This document shows positions 46,048 through 55,189 of a stretch of 64,000 bases of DNA, piece after piece (the stretch's first letter is position 1; each line of letters begins with the position of its first letter). Where the stretch lies: positions 47,177 through 111,176 of the forward strand of contig NZ_JAKILD010000019.1 of NCBI RefSeq assembly GCF_023283825.1. Direction: 5' to 3'. A program made the translations under genes and the position numbers. The notes beneath the pieces are model-generated. The model searched no databases and was not told where the DNA came from. It was given only the letters and a program-made list of their open reading frames with translations. The DNA comes from Shewanella olleyana (GTDB taxonomy: Bacteria; Pseudomonadota; Gammaproteobacteria; Enterobacterales; Shewanellaceae).

Positions 46048-49000
46048 TTATGCAGATAATTCTTCATGTTTATGTACAAGGTTAAATTCAGCTAATACTG
46101 CGTATGCGCTCGGGATTATAAACAGTACCAATAGGGTAGATGTGAAAATACCAAACACAATTGAGATAACAATCGGCTTAACCACTTGTGCTTGAAGTGA
46201 TGTTTCCATTAATAGTGGCAATAAACCGGCTGCAGTGGTTAGAGAGGTTAGGAATACCGCTCTGAATCTATCTCGGCTAGCTTTAACCACAGCTTCTTGA
46301 ATGTTATCGCCAATATCCACATGGTGGCGGATATATTGCACCAACAAGATGGAGTCATTGACCACAATACCTGCAAGAGATACAAAACCTAATATCGATG
46401 GCATAGATAAACTATGTCCCGTTAACAGGTGTCCCCAGAATACTCCGATTAATGCGAGCGGAATAGCTAGCATAACCACGAAAGGTTCTAAGTAACTTCT
46501 GAATTGGAAGCTCAATATCGCGAATAAACCAAATAAGCCGATGACAAAACCTTGCATAAAGGAAGCGCCAGTTTTGGCTGTTTCTTTGGCTGCACCTTCA
46601 TAATCAACTTTTAGGCCTGGGTATTTTTCACGTAATTCGTGGGCGAATTCATTTCTGACTTTACCAAGGATTTCACTACCATTTGCTTTAGTGTTGTCAA
46701 TATCAGCCATAACGGTGACGGTTCGCTGGCTTTCGATACGCTGAATACGCACATAAGAGCGTTCGTAGTTTAACGTAGCGACTGCATTTAATGGCAGCTG
46801 TGTACCATCACCTAGCATGATTGGGAAGTTAGCTAACGCCTGTAAATCGCCAGCTTGTTGTTTATTGAGCCGTACTTGGATTTCAATGTTTTCAGGTCCA
46901 GCTTGAACATCATCCGCGGTTTGACCAAAGTAAGCCGCGCGTAGTTGAGATGCGATCATCTCACCATCAACACCATAGTTTTCGGCGCCATCACGTAGTT
47001 TGACTAACACTTCTTCTTTACCTGGGCGCATGTCATCTAAAATACCATTTACCCCAGAGAACTGACTTAAATATGACTGTAAATCAACCGAGGCCATTTT
47101 GAGTAAATCTAGATCATCGTGTTGTAATCTCACTTCTACATCGCGCCCAGCAGGCCCCATGCTAGGTTGTTTAAATACTAACGACAATGGCTCAGCAATA
47201 TCACCACTTTCAATGCGCCAATCTTGAATGAAATTGTCGATTAAGGTACTTCGAGTTTCCGCTGACAATAAATCTAAACGAACGGTAGCAACGTGTGGGC
47301 CTGATTCGCCCGCATCGGCGTTCATATTATATTGCTCGGTGATGAAACGGATAAGATCAGAATCTTCTTGGTTTTCTTGTGTATATCGTGCGCCGACTTT
47401 ATTGGCACTGGCAACTAACTGAGCAACGACTTGTCTCGTTTGATCCAGTGTTGAACCCGGAGGCAAAATGATGCGCGCTTCAGCAATGTCACCATCAAGT
47501 TCAGGGAAACCAACAAATTTAACGGCGCCGCCAGCCACGAGTGCTATTGAAACAAATAGCAATCCTAAGGTTGCACCAAGGCTTGCATAACGCCATTTAA
47601 CAACAAAGGTAACAGCTTCGACTAAGGTATTATTTCGAAAATGTTCAAACTTTTCTAAAAATACTCTTTTAAACTTAAGTGGCGGTTTGTCTTGCTTGTT
47701 GGATTTAAGTGAGTGGCTTAAATGATTCGGCAAAATTAAAAATGCTTCAATCAAGCTGATACTTAAAACCATAATGAGCACTAGCGGGACCACGGACAAT
47801 ACATCACCCATTTGACCATCTAACCAGAGCAAACTACCGAAAATAAATACTGTGGTTAAAAAGGATGAGAATACCCCAGGAGCCACTTTTTTAACCCCTT
47901 GGGAGACCGCATCGTTTATGGGCAAGCCTTTTTCTACATGAGCAGCGACTGACTCTGCAATTACAATCGCATCATCCATCATGATGCCAATGGCCATTAA
48001 TAGACCCACAAGGCTCATAATATTAATCGAGACGCCAAAGACCCACATTAGGAACAAGCCGCCCATAAAGGCCACTGGTAGCCCCGCAGATACCCAAAAC
48101 GAATATCGAATTGAGAAAAATAGCCACATTGAAAAGAACACTAAGATGATGCCTTGCCAACCATTTTTCAGTAGCATGGATAATCTGTCTTGCAGCAATG
48201 AAGACATGTCATTTGTCAGTGTCAGCGTGACGCCATCAGGGGCGACAAGTTGCTCTTGTGCAACAAATTCAGTGACTCGCTCTTTAATACGCAGGGCATC
48301 ATCGGCTTTGTTTTTTTGAACTTTTAATACCGCAGCAGCTTTACCATTAAAGATGGTATGTTCTTCTTCAAGTTCGAATAGATCTTCAATTTTAGCAATA
48401 TCTCGCAGGCGAACGACACCGCCCTCAGGATTGGATGAGACAATGATCTTGCCTAGATTTTCAGGAGTAATACGGCGTTCATCAAAGCGGATAAGCAGGT
48501 TTTTATCTGATAATTCAACACTTCCCGCTGGCATTTGCACGTTTTGGCGGCCGACTTTATCCGCCACTTCAGCAACCGTTAACCCTAAGCGTCTTATATC
48601 TGCTTCGTTTAATTCGACCCGAATTTGGTGGTCAGAAAAACCTGAAACTGTCACCAAATTAACGCCAGCATCAATCTTTAAGCGACGTTTCAAATCTTCA
48701 GCATAAGATTTTAAGTGCGGTAAACTGGCGTCAGCTGCAATCGCAATATCAACAACAGGCTCAGCCCAGTCGAGCTCTTTAACCGTTGGTGGGTCGATTT
48801 GTGATGGAAAATCTTTAATGGCATTAATTTCAGTTTGAATATCCACCAAACTGCGCCCCATATCAGCATCGCCTGTGAGCTTTACTGTGAGTGATGCAAA
48901 ACCTTCTTGGGCGTCACATTTGGTTTCTTCAATATCACTTAAACCATCAATGGCATCTTCCATACGAAGACATAAACTTTCTTCTACTTCTGCAGGTGAG

Positions 49001-49155
49001 GCGCCAGGGTAAACCACACTGGCAATAATGTAAGGGGGACTAAACTCTGGAAAGGTTTCCCGTTTAATCTTGCCAATACTGCTAAGGCCCACCACAAAAA
49101 ACGCCAGCATCATCAAGTTAGCAATAGTGGGATGACGAGTGAAAAAATTAATCAC
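46048..49155 (-). CDS. RND efflux pump inner-membrane permease
   Basis: The 1035-residue transporter has the 12-helix RND architecture with two large periplasmic loops. FTRHPTIANLMMLAFFVVG is helix 1, GIMMDDAIVIAES in helix 4 supplies the proton-relay Asp pair, and GFVSLAGIVVNDSILLVQYI is helix 10. It should exchange protons for drugs or other toxicants and belongs to the HAE-like group. Translation starts at GTG 49155, whose G is also the last base of the TAG stop of the adaptor gene, so the two are coupled. No outer-membrane channel gene is present; a TolC encoded elsewhere is implied. Confidence 0.92.
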   Translation of the reverse strand: MINFFTRHPTIANLMMLAFFVVGLSSIGKIKRETFPEFSPPYIIASVVYPGASPAEVEESLCLRMEDAIDGLSDIEETKCDAQEGFASLTVKLTGDADMGRSLVDIQTEINAIKDFPSQIDPPTVKELDWAEPVVDIAIAADASLPHLKSYAEDLKRRLKIDAGVNLVTVSGFSDHQIRVELNEADIRRLGLTVAEVADKVGRQNVQMPAGSVELSDKNLLIRFDERRITPENLGKIIVSSNPEGGVVRLRDIAKIEDLFELEEEHTIFNGKAAAVLKVQKNKADDALRIKERVTEFVAQEQLVAPDGVTLTLTNDMSSLLQDRLSMLLKNGWQGIILVFFSMWLFFSIRYSFWVSAGLPVAFMGGLFLMWVFGVSINIMSLVGLLMAIGIMMDDAIVIAESVAAHVEKGLPINDAVSQGVKKVAPGVFSSFLTTVFIFGSLLWLDGQMGDVLSVVPLVLIMVLSISLIEAFLILPNHLSHSLKSNKQDKPPLKFKRVFLEKFEHFRNNTLVEAVTFVVKWRYASLGATLGLLFVSIALVAGGAVKFVGFPELDGDIAEARIILPPGSTLDQTRQVVAQLVASANKVGARYTQENQEDSDLIRFITEQYNMNADAGESGPHVATVRLDLLSAETRSTLIDNFIQDWRIESGDIAEPLSLVFKQPSMGPAGRDVEVRLQHDDLDLLKMASVDLQSYLSQFSGVNGILDDMRPGKEEVLVKLRDGAENYGVDGEMIASQLRAAYFGQTADDVQAGPENIEIQVRLNKQQAGDLQALANFPIMLGDGTQLPLNAVATLNYERSYVRIQRIESQRTVTVMADIDNTKANGSEILGKVRNEFAHELREKYPGLKVDYEGAAKETAKTGASFMQGFVIGLFGLFAILSFQFRSYLEPFVVMLAIPLALIGVFWGHLLTGHSLSMPSILGFVSLAGIVVNDSILLVQYIRHHVDIGDNIQEAVVKASRDRFRAVFLTSLTTAAGLLPLLMETSLQAQVVKPIVISIVFGIFTSTLLVLFIIPSAYAVLAEFNLVHKHEELSA

Positions 49156-50513
49156 TAGTTAGACTCCTTTTCACTTTGCTCATCTGCTTGCTCTGCAACT
49201 TTTAAACTCATGCCTGCTATGGCAGGAATAAGATCATTAGTGACAATGCGATCGCCTTGAGCTAATGCTTCGCCATCTAACTGGCCATTACCATCTAATG
49301 GAGTACTAATAGCAACGCCGTGTTCACTGCGATACACCACGTTTACTTTTTTGATTTGCAGTTTATCTTCAGCGTCCATGACATACACTTGTTCTCCATG
49401 GAGGGCTTTTTCAGGAATGATAAATTGTCTTGATTCGTAGCCATGGATATAAGCGGTGACAAACATACCATTTGTTAGAGGAGGGCGTTTAACCAAATCC
49501 ATCTCGTTAAAATCTTGTTCGACTTCAAGGTAGAAACCGATAGTGGCCTGATCTGGATTAATGGTATCAGCAATACGGGTTAATTTTGCCTGCCATTGAT
49601 GATGTTTTTTACCCATACTAATTTCAACATGGGAGTCAAAGTTTACCTTCTCAATCGAAGGGAGTGAGGCTGTATCGCGTGGGATACCTGAGATACTGCT
49701 AATTAAGGTTTCGGCATCTTGCAGTGACAGCTCTGCTTTGATCTCGACTGCGCCAAGTTGGTGGGCTTCGAACAATACAGAACCATTAGTAACCGCTTGG
49801 GCACGTTCAATGTTTACTTCAGCAATTCGTGCATCAAAGGGTAAAGTAAAACGCGTATTGTTTAACTGACGCTGAGCATCATTAAATAGTGCTTGGTTAA
49901 CTTTGACCTGTGCTTGAGTCACTTTTCTATCATCGGGTAATAGACTCAAACTGCTATTTAAATCTTGTACTAAGTTACGCTGTGCAAGCAGGGCTTGTTT
50001 TTGGGATTCTAGTTCGGATTTCGAGATTAGGTTTTTAACATTAAGCGCTTGCTTACGCTGATACTCTTGGTCAACCAAAGTGAGTTTTTGTTGTTCTATC
50101 TCCAAACTGGTTTCTAGGTTAACTTCTTTTTGATTTAATTGAATTAACTGCGCTTCGCTGGCATTTACATTAGCTTCAGCTTGGGCAAGTTTTAGTTCGT
50201 ATTCTAAAGGATCAATGGCGAGCACTAGGGTATTGGCTTTAATCAAGCGGCCCGTTTCCAGTTCAGGGTGGCGATAGATAATTTTACCGCCTACTTCTGC
50301 AATACCTTGCCAGCTGTGTTTAGGGGCAACTCGACCATAGGCTTTAATCACTGGCATGCTTAGCTGTTTATCTAGGCTTATCACTTCCACTAAACGTGAC
50401 TTATCGTGACCTGCTTCTAGTTCAGGAGATGAGCGCAAAGCAATTGCGGCAAATAAAATAATGAATCCGGCTGCGATTCCGGGAAATACGTAGCGTCTTT
50501 TTAAGCTGGTCAT
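49155..50513 (-). CDS. RND efflux periplasmic adaptor (membrane fusion protein)
   Basis: The 452-residue adaptor has an N-terminal anchor (about 10-28), a lipoyl-like half (GKIIYRHPELETGRLIKANTLVLAIDP), a long coiled coil (about 105-205; many Gln, Glu and Leu) and a beta-barrel region with ARIAEVNIERAQAV and NGMFVTAYIHG. It links the permease to an outer-membrane channel. No lipobox is seen. It lies two bases after the tetR stop codon and overlaps the permease by one base, forming a three-gene operon. Confidence 0.9.
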   Translation of the reverse strand: MTSLKRRYVFPGIAAGFIILFAAIALRSSPELEAGHDKSRLVEVISLDKQLSMPVIKAYGRVAPKHSWQGIAEVGGKIIYRHPELETGRLIKANTLVLAIDPLEYELKLAQAEANVNASEAQLIQLNQKEVNLETSLEIEQQKLTLVDQEYQRKQALNVKNLISKSELESQKQALLAQRNLVQDLNSSLSLLPDDRKVTQAQVKVNQALFNDAQRQLNNTRFTLPFDARIAEVNIERAQAVTNGSVLFEAHQLGAVEIKAELSLQDAETLISSISGIPRDTASLPSIEKVNFDSHVEISMGKKHHQWQAKLTRIADTINPDQATIGFYLEVEQDFNEMDLVKRPPLTNGMFVTAYIHGYESRQFIIPEKALHGEQVYVMDAEDKLQIKKVNVVYRSEHGVAISTPLDGNGQLDGEALAQGDRIVTNDLIPAIAGMSLKVAEQADEQSEKESN

Positions 50514-50515
50514 GT

Positions 50516-51172
50516 TTAGCGGTCCTGGCTTGGTAGTGTGTCATCGGCAATAAGCCCATGATGTAAAAGTTGAGCGTTGTGTTTAGCAAGTTTTTGCATA
50601 AACTCTGGAGATGTTTTAATGCCGACAGCATTTTTCAATAAATCTGGCATTAAAAACGGAAATATGAGTAAGCTGATAAAGCTCATTTTGGCGCACATAA
50701 TATCGACATCTGCTTTTAACAGGTTGGCGTCTTGCATTTGTTCAATAATGGCAAAACGTGGCGCTGGCATTAATGCTAATAACCTTGCTTGTAATTCTCG
50801 ATTACTTTGGGAATCTGGCAGACTTGCTGTACGGTAAATCAACTTTGGAAAATCTGGATTTTGACTCATTAAGGTGTAATAAGTACTGAGAATATCCTCA
50901 GCAGAATTCGAGATGAACTCTTTGTTAGTCTGATATATTTTCTCAGTTATAGGCGCGAGGGTTTCTTTTAGCATTTCACTAAATAGGCCAATTTTCGACT
51001 GGAAATAATAACGGATTAAACTGGCATCCACATTGGCCTGTTGCGCAATAGCACGCACTGAGACTTTCTCGTAATCATTTTCAACAAACAAGACTCTTGC
51101 AGCATCAATTAATGCACTTCGGTTATCCACTTGGGTTAACGGTCTTCCTGCGGTTTTTTTTAATCTAGGCAT
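50516..51172 (-). CDS. TetR-family repressor of the efflux operon
   Basis: The 218-residue regulator has an N-terminal helix-turn-helix (about 20-65; ALIDAARVLFVENDYEKVSVRAIAQQANVDASLIRYYF) and a ligand-binding helical C-terminal domain. ATG 51172 gives the usual TetR N-terminus MPRLKKTAGRPLT; a longer frame from 51223 adds 17 unlikely residues. It is the first gene of the efflux operon, and a symmetric operator lies 87 bases upstream, so it probably represses itself and the pump until a drug binds. Confidence 0.9.
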   Translation of the reverse strand: MPRLKKTAGRPLTQVDNRSALIDAARVLFVENDYEKVSVRAIAQQANVDASLIRYYFQSKIGLFSEMLKETLAPITEKIYQTNKEFISNSAEDILSTYYTLMSQNPDFPKLIYRTASLPDSQSNRELQARLLALMPAPRFAIIEQMQDANLLKADVDIMCAKMSFISLLIFPFLMPDLLKNAVGIKTSPEFMQKLAKHNAQLLHHGLIADDTLPSQDR

Positions 51173-51258
51173 CAGCGAGCAGTTTTTTGAATAATTCTTC
51201 AAGTGTAGAATATAGTATGCCAAGCAGCGCAGAATACTTAGTAAAATAATTCATCAAT

Positions 51259-51276
51259 ATTCATCATTTGATGAAT
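51259..51276. promoter_or_regulatory. Candidate TetR operator
   Basis: ATTCATCA-TT-TGATGAAT is a perfect 18-base inverted repeat upstream of tetR. Additional half-sites (TTCATCA before and TTGATG after) flank it, suggesting two overlapping dimer sites. No other palindrome of this quality is in the gap. Confidence 0.6.
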
Positions 51277-51337
51277 TGTTGATGGTTATCAAGCTTAAGT
51301 CACACTTTAGAAACTGTCCTTGGCTTAAATTACAGGT

Positions 51338-51369
51338 AATAAAAAGGCTAGCATAATGCTAGCCTTATG
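51338..51369 (-). terminator. Terminator of the yqhD-pfpI operon
   Basis: Read leftward, AAGGCTAGC/GCTAGCCTT with a short ATTAT-like loop is followed by TTTATTACC. Confidence 0.88.
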
Positions 51370-51433
51370 GTTTTTAATCGAAGCTAAAGGTTATGAGACC
51401 GAAAGGTTCAAACCTAAACCTTATAAACGCAGT

Positions 51434-52591
51434 TTACAAAGCTGTAGTTAAGATTTCTCGGCTGATGGCTAAATCAATATCACCATGCTCACCCAGTTTG
51501 GTCATGCCGTGTTTCTCAAGTGCATTTACTAGCACATCTACTTGATCTGCACCCATATCAATATCGCTCAAGCGAGTTGGAACTTGCATTAACTTGAAGA
51601 AGTTCTCAGTGGCGATAATGGCTTGATCGATTTTCTCTTCATCAGAACCAGAAGTGATGTTAAATACACGCTCTGCATATTGTACAAGTTTTGCGTGTTT
51701 TTGCTCACGGCGAACTTTCATTACCGCAGGTAATACGATTGATAAAGTGCGTGCATGATCGATTCCATGACTTGCCGTTAGTTCATGACCAATCATATGA
51801 GTTGACCAATCCTGAGGGACACCAGCACCAATTAGACCGTTTAACGCCATTGTCGCAGACCACATAATATTGGCCCGAACTTCTAAATCTTGTTTAGATT
51901 CTGCGGCTAATGCTTTAGGTCCTTCTTCAATAAGGGTTTGCAGTAGACCTTCACTGAATCTGTCTTGTACTTTACCGTTTACGCTGTAAGTTAAGTACTG
52001 CTCCATAATGTGGATGTAGGCGTCAATAACGCCATTACCTATTTGGCGATCAGATAATGATAGGGTTACGGTAGGATCTAAAACTGCAAATAGTGGGCGC
52101 AGTAATGGGCTACCAAAAGGTAATTTATTACCATTACGAGTAATAACAGAGCCGCCGTTTGATTCAGAACCTGTTGCTGGAAGCGTTAATACAGCGCCAA
52201 TTGGCAGTGCGTCATTAACGCTTGCACCTTTTGCTACCATATCCCAAGGATCTTGACCTTCAAATTTAGCTGCTGCAGCAATGAACTTAACGCCATCAAC
52301 AACCGAGCCACCGCCCACAGCGAGTAAGTAATCAATATTTTCAGCTTCAATGATTGCTTGTGCTTTCATTAGGGTGTCGTACTGCGGGTTAGGCTCTACA
52401 CCAGAAAATTCAAACCAAGTGTGTTCTTTAAGTGCATCAGTCACTTGTTGGTAGACACCATTTGACTTGATTGAACCACCGCCGTAAATCATGAGTACTC
52501 GCGCATCAGCTGGGATTTCATTGCTAATGCTACTTATTTGGTTTTCGCCAAAAAGAATTTTTGTATTGTTTTGAAATGAAAAATTAAGCAT
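51434..52591 (-). CDS. yqhD: Iron-dependent alcohol dehydrogenase, YqhD-type aldehyde reductase
   Basis: This 385-residue enzyme reduces short and toxic aldehydes with NADPH. GGGSIKSNGVYQQV and LLAVGGGSVVDG form the nucleotide-binding domain. Metal ligands are Asp190, His194, His265 and His279 by comparison with YqhD (D-x3-H spacing and a 14-residue gap between the last two are kept). TGSESNGGSVITR is also characteristic. It is 27 bases after the DJ-1-like gene in one operon opposite a LysR gene; E. coli yqhD is instead controlled by the AraC-type YqhC. Confidence 0.9.
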   Translation of the reverse strand: MLNFSFQNNTKILFGENQISSISNEIPADARVLMIYGGGSIKSNGVYQQVTDALKEHTWFEFSGVEPNPQYDTLMKAQAIIEAENIDYLLAVGGGSVVDGVKFIAAAAKFEGQDPWDMVAKGASVNDALPIGAVLTLPATGSESNGGSVITRNGNKLPFGSPLLRPLFAVLDPTVTLSLSDRQIGNGVIDAYIHIMEQYLTYSVNGKVQDRFSEGLLQTLIEEGPKALAAESKQDLEVRANIMWSATMALNGLIGAGVPQDWSTHMIGHELTASHGIDHARTLSIVLPAVMKVRREQKHAKLVQYAERVFNITSGSDEEKIDQAIIATENFFKLMQVPTRLSDIDMGADQVDVLVNALEKHGMTKLGEHGDIDLAISREILTTAL

Positions 52592-52618
52592 GAGATTGTC
52601 CTAATACAATATTATTTA

Positions 52619-53317
52619 TTACGCGTTTATGTGTGAAGCTAGCTTTTGCGCTGTCAGTGAAGAACTTGCTGGATTCTGCCCTGTGATGACTAAGCCATCT
52701 TGAACTGAAAATGCATGCCAGTCAGCGACTTTTTGATAATCTGCATCACGTTTTTGTAATTCATCTTCAAGCAGAAAAGGTACAACATCTGTTAATTGCA
52801 CAGCATCTTCTTCAGTATTACTAAAACCAGTTACCGCTTTGTCTTTTACTAAGTAGCTACCATCGTTGTTTTTAGCATTTAACAATGCTGCACTTGCATG
52901 ACAAACAGCTGAAACTGGTTTGTTTTGCTTGATAAACTGCTCGATTAATTCAATAGAATTTGGGTTATCTGTTAAATCCCATAATGGACCGTGACCACCT
53001 GGATAGAAAACGCCGTCGTAATCGTCAGCGTTAACATCAGATAACACAAGCGTAGTAGCAAGATGTGCTTGAGCGTCTTTATCATTATCAAATCGACGGG
53101 TGTCATCAGTTTGAAAGTCTGCTAGCTCACTACTTGGATCAATCGGTGGTTGACCGCCAGCAGGTGAAGCTAAAGTGATATCAAATCCAGCATCTTTAAA
53201 TACAAAATATGGCGCGGCAAACTCTTCAATCCAAAAACCTGTTTTATTGCCTGTGTGACCTAATTGGTCGTGTGAAGTAAGCACCATTAATACTTTTTTG
53301 GCGATAACGTTTGTCAT
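52619..53317 (-). CDS. DJ-1/PfpI-family protein (Hsp31/glyoxalase III-like)
   Basis: The 232-residue cytosolic protein has a class I glutamine-amidotransferase-like fold. Cys139 in SAVCHAS lies at the nucleophile elbow with His140 next to it, and GFWIEEFAAPYF supplies the conserved Glu at about 31-32, the residues of Hsp31-type glyoxalase III or deglycase enzymes. GGHGPLWDL is also family-typical. It precedes the YqhD-type reductase in the same operon, so removal of methylglyoxal and other aldehydes is the likely joint task. Chaperone activity is an alternative. Confidence 0.88.
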   Translation of the reverse strand: MTNVIAKKVLMVLTSHDQLGHTGNKTGFWIEEFAAPYFVFKDAGFDITLASPAGGQPPIDPSSELADFQTDDTRRFDNDKDAQAHLATTLVLSDVNADDYDGVFYPGGHGPLWDLTDNPNSIELIEQFIKQNKPVSAVCHASAALLNAKNNDGSYLVKDKAVTGFSNTEEDAVQLTDVVPFLLEDELQKRDADYQKVADWHAFSVQDGLVITGQNPASSSLTAQKLASHINA

Positions 53318-53482
53318 ATGAATTCCTTGTTTGCTGCTGATATTAAGCCATAAACACTTGTTGGCTTATTAAATAATGAACTCAGTATAGAAACCTGAAT
53401 TAAATCTGACAATGCAGACTTTATTGACTTCATTGTTTAAATTATTGATACAATGATGTGATTGAGTTATTTTTAATGCTGG

Positions 53483-53542
53483 TTTGAGTTTGAGTTTGAG
53501 TTTGAGTTTGAGTTTGAGTTTGAGTTTGAGTTTGAGTTTGAG
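53483..53542. repeat. Ten perfect TTTGAG hexamers upstream of lysR
   Basis: Ten identical tandem TTTGAG units, followed by one variant TTTTAG, end 26 bases before the lysR start codon and lie between two divergent promoters. Perfect short repeats of this length are prone to slip during replication. Confidence 0.97.
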
Positions 53543-53568
53543 TTTTAGTATGGAGACTAGAGTCGATA

Positions 53569-54483
53569 ATGAATGTATCTTTTGAGCAATTAAAAAGTAT
53601 GGTGGTGTTTTCACAAGTGGTTGAGCAAGGCAGCTTAAGCGGCGCAGCTAAGCATATTGGCCTGTCTCGAGCAGTTGTAAGTTACCATCTAAAAAAATTA
53701 GAAGAACATTTACAAGTTAAATTGCTCAATCGCTCAACTCGCAGTATTAGTCTTACTGAAGAAGGACAAGCTTATTATCAATCCTGTAAAGTTATTGCCG
53801 AGCAAGCTTATTCCGCTAATCAGCAAATTGAGAATATGAAAAGCGAGCCAATGGGCTTAATCAAATTAACTTGTCCAGTTAATGCAGGGCTTGAAACTAT
53901 AGTGCCAGCTCTAAACGAATTTAAGCTGTTGTACCCTAAAATTGAACTGGACGTGATGTTGACCGATGAAGTGGTCAACATTATTAATCAGGGGATAGAT
54001 ATCGCTATTCGTGGGGCGCCATTAGTGGATTCAAGTTTGCAAGCCACTAAGTTGTCGGTAATGAAAACGTGTTTGTGTGGCGCTCCTGCTTATTTTGAAA
54101 AGCAGGGCAGACCTCAAACTCCAGGTGAGTTAAGTTCCCATGATTGGGTGGTATACAAGCCTTTAAAACGAGTATTGGAGCTTAAAAAAGGCTCACGTTC
54201 ATTTAGTATAGAAATGAAAGGAAGCATTACCACAAACAATGCTTCTGCTAGAACCGCATTTGTCGAAGGCGGTCATGGCATCGGCCGAATACCTACTTAT
54301 GATGCTTGGCCAAAGGTGAAGCAAGGCACATTAGAAATAGTACTAGATGACTACCAATTGTCTGATATTAATATTTATGCAGTATTTCCGCCAGGCGCAG
54401 CAGATTCCAAAAAGGTGCGTTTACTCATTGACTTCTTAAAAGAATATTTTAACCGAAAGGTAAATAGTATTGGGCTTACTTAA
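53569..54483 (+). CDS. LysR-family transcriptional regulator
   Basis: The 304-residue protein has an N-terminal helix-turn-helix (about 18-65; SLSGAAKHIGLSRAVVSYHLKKLEEHL) and a two-lobe LysR substrate-binding domain (from about 90; GLIKLTCPVNAGLETIVPAL). Among subgroups it resembles the CrgA/AaeR type. It is divergent from the DJ-1-like/YqhD operon and is the best candidate for its aldehyde-responsive regulator. ATG 53569 has only a GGAG 15 bases upstream, and the tandem hexamer repeat lies in its leader or promoter. Confidence 0.92.
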   Translation: MNVSFEQLKSMVVFSQVVEQGSLSGAAKHIGLSRAVVSYHLKKLEEHLQVKLLNRSTRSISLTEEGQAYYQSCKVIAEQAYSANQQIENMKSEPMGLIKLTCPVNAGLETIVPALNEFKLLYPKIELDVMLTDEVVNIINQGIDIAIRGAPLVDSSLQATKLSVMKTCLCGAPAYFEKQGRPQTPGELSSHDWVVYKPLKRVLELKKGSRSFSIEMKGSITTNNASARTAFVEGGHGIGRIPTYDAWPKVKQGTLEIVLDDYQLSDINIYAVFPPGAADSKKVRLLIDFLKEYFNRKVNSIGLT

Positions 54484-54489
54484 GCGTTT

Positions 54490-54879
54490 TTACACCTTGT
54501 GTTTTATGCCTATAGACTGCCGATAGGAGAGTATTTCAGCCATTGTAATGATCAGACCATAACAACCTATAAAAAAACACCATCCAGCACATATCAATAC
54601 ATAATTATCGTATGGATAGCCTTGGTGTAATGTGTGAGCACGAAACCCAAGCATGACTGAATACCAGAAATAAGCTGACATAACGATAGCGGTACAACTG
54701 AGCACAAGTATTAAAATTGTAGATGCTTTCACGTGATGAAATTTTGCTGCACATTTAAACTGAGGTTGCTTTTTACAATTGTCAGTATAAGGGGATGCGC
54801 ACTTACAACTTACTGAAAGTTCAGTGATCTCTGTTTGGCAACGAGTGCAGGTTACTTTCCCTTGACTTATTCTAGTCAT
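54490..54879 (-). CDS. Hypothetical membrane protein with Cys-rich N-terminus (129 aa)
   Basis: I do not recognise this protein. The N-terminal 45 residues hold seven Cys residues (CTRCQTE, CKC, C, C) that could bind zinc, and two hydrophobic segments (about 52-73 and 92-115) should span the inner membrane. It converges with lysR, with six bases between stop codons. Its domain pattern, a zinc ribbon followed by two helices, is found in various uncharacterised membrane proteins. Confidence 0.65.
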   Translation of the reverse strand: MTRISQGKVTCTRCQTEITELSVSCKCASPYTDNCKKQPQFKCAAKFHHVKASTILILVLSCTAIVMSAYFWYSVMLGFRAHTLHQGYPYDNYVLICAGWCFFIGCYGLIITMAEILSYRQSIGIKHKV

Positions 54880-55189
54880 TATTTAGGTACCACAATACCT
54901 TAGAAATAATTACTTAATTGTTATTTTCATTTTGTGATTTTACCGAATGTTGCAATTATTTCTTTGCATTAAATCAATAAATCCAAATGTAGTTTTGTAA
55001 ATTGTAAAAATTTACAATTAATTTTTCGAGTTATTTCATTAGTCTACCGATTGATATTTCATTGGGGGTTAAAATAAAAAGTACAAATATAAAATATTAT
55101 GAAATTTTTTTATTTATTCATTGGTCTTTTAAATTGTGTAGTGTGAAATAATTTTATACGGAATAATTTAATTAAGAACGGAGTTTAAC
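54880..55189. other. Very AT-rich divergent promoter region
   Basis: This 310-base gap is markedly AT-rich with several A and T runs, as in H-NS-bound DNA. It must contain promoters for the membrane-protein gene and the CsgI-like gene. I see no specific operator or coding frame. Confidence 0.5.

Noticed and set aside
53369..53614. Leftward open frame with a long Leu-Lys repeat
   Set aside because: It is created by the TTTGAG tandem array read on the other strand and overlaps the lysR start; no ribosome-binding site.
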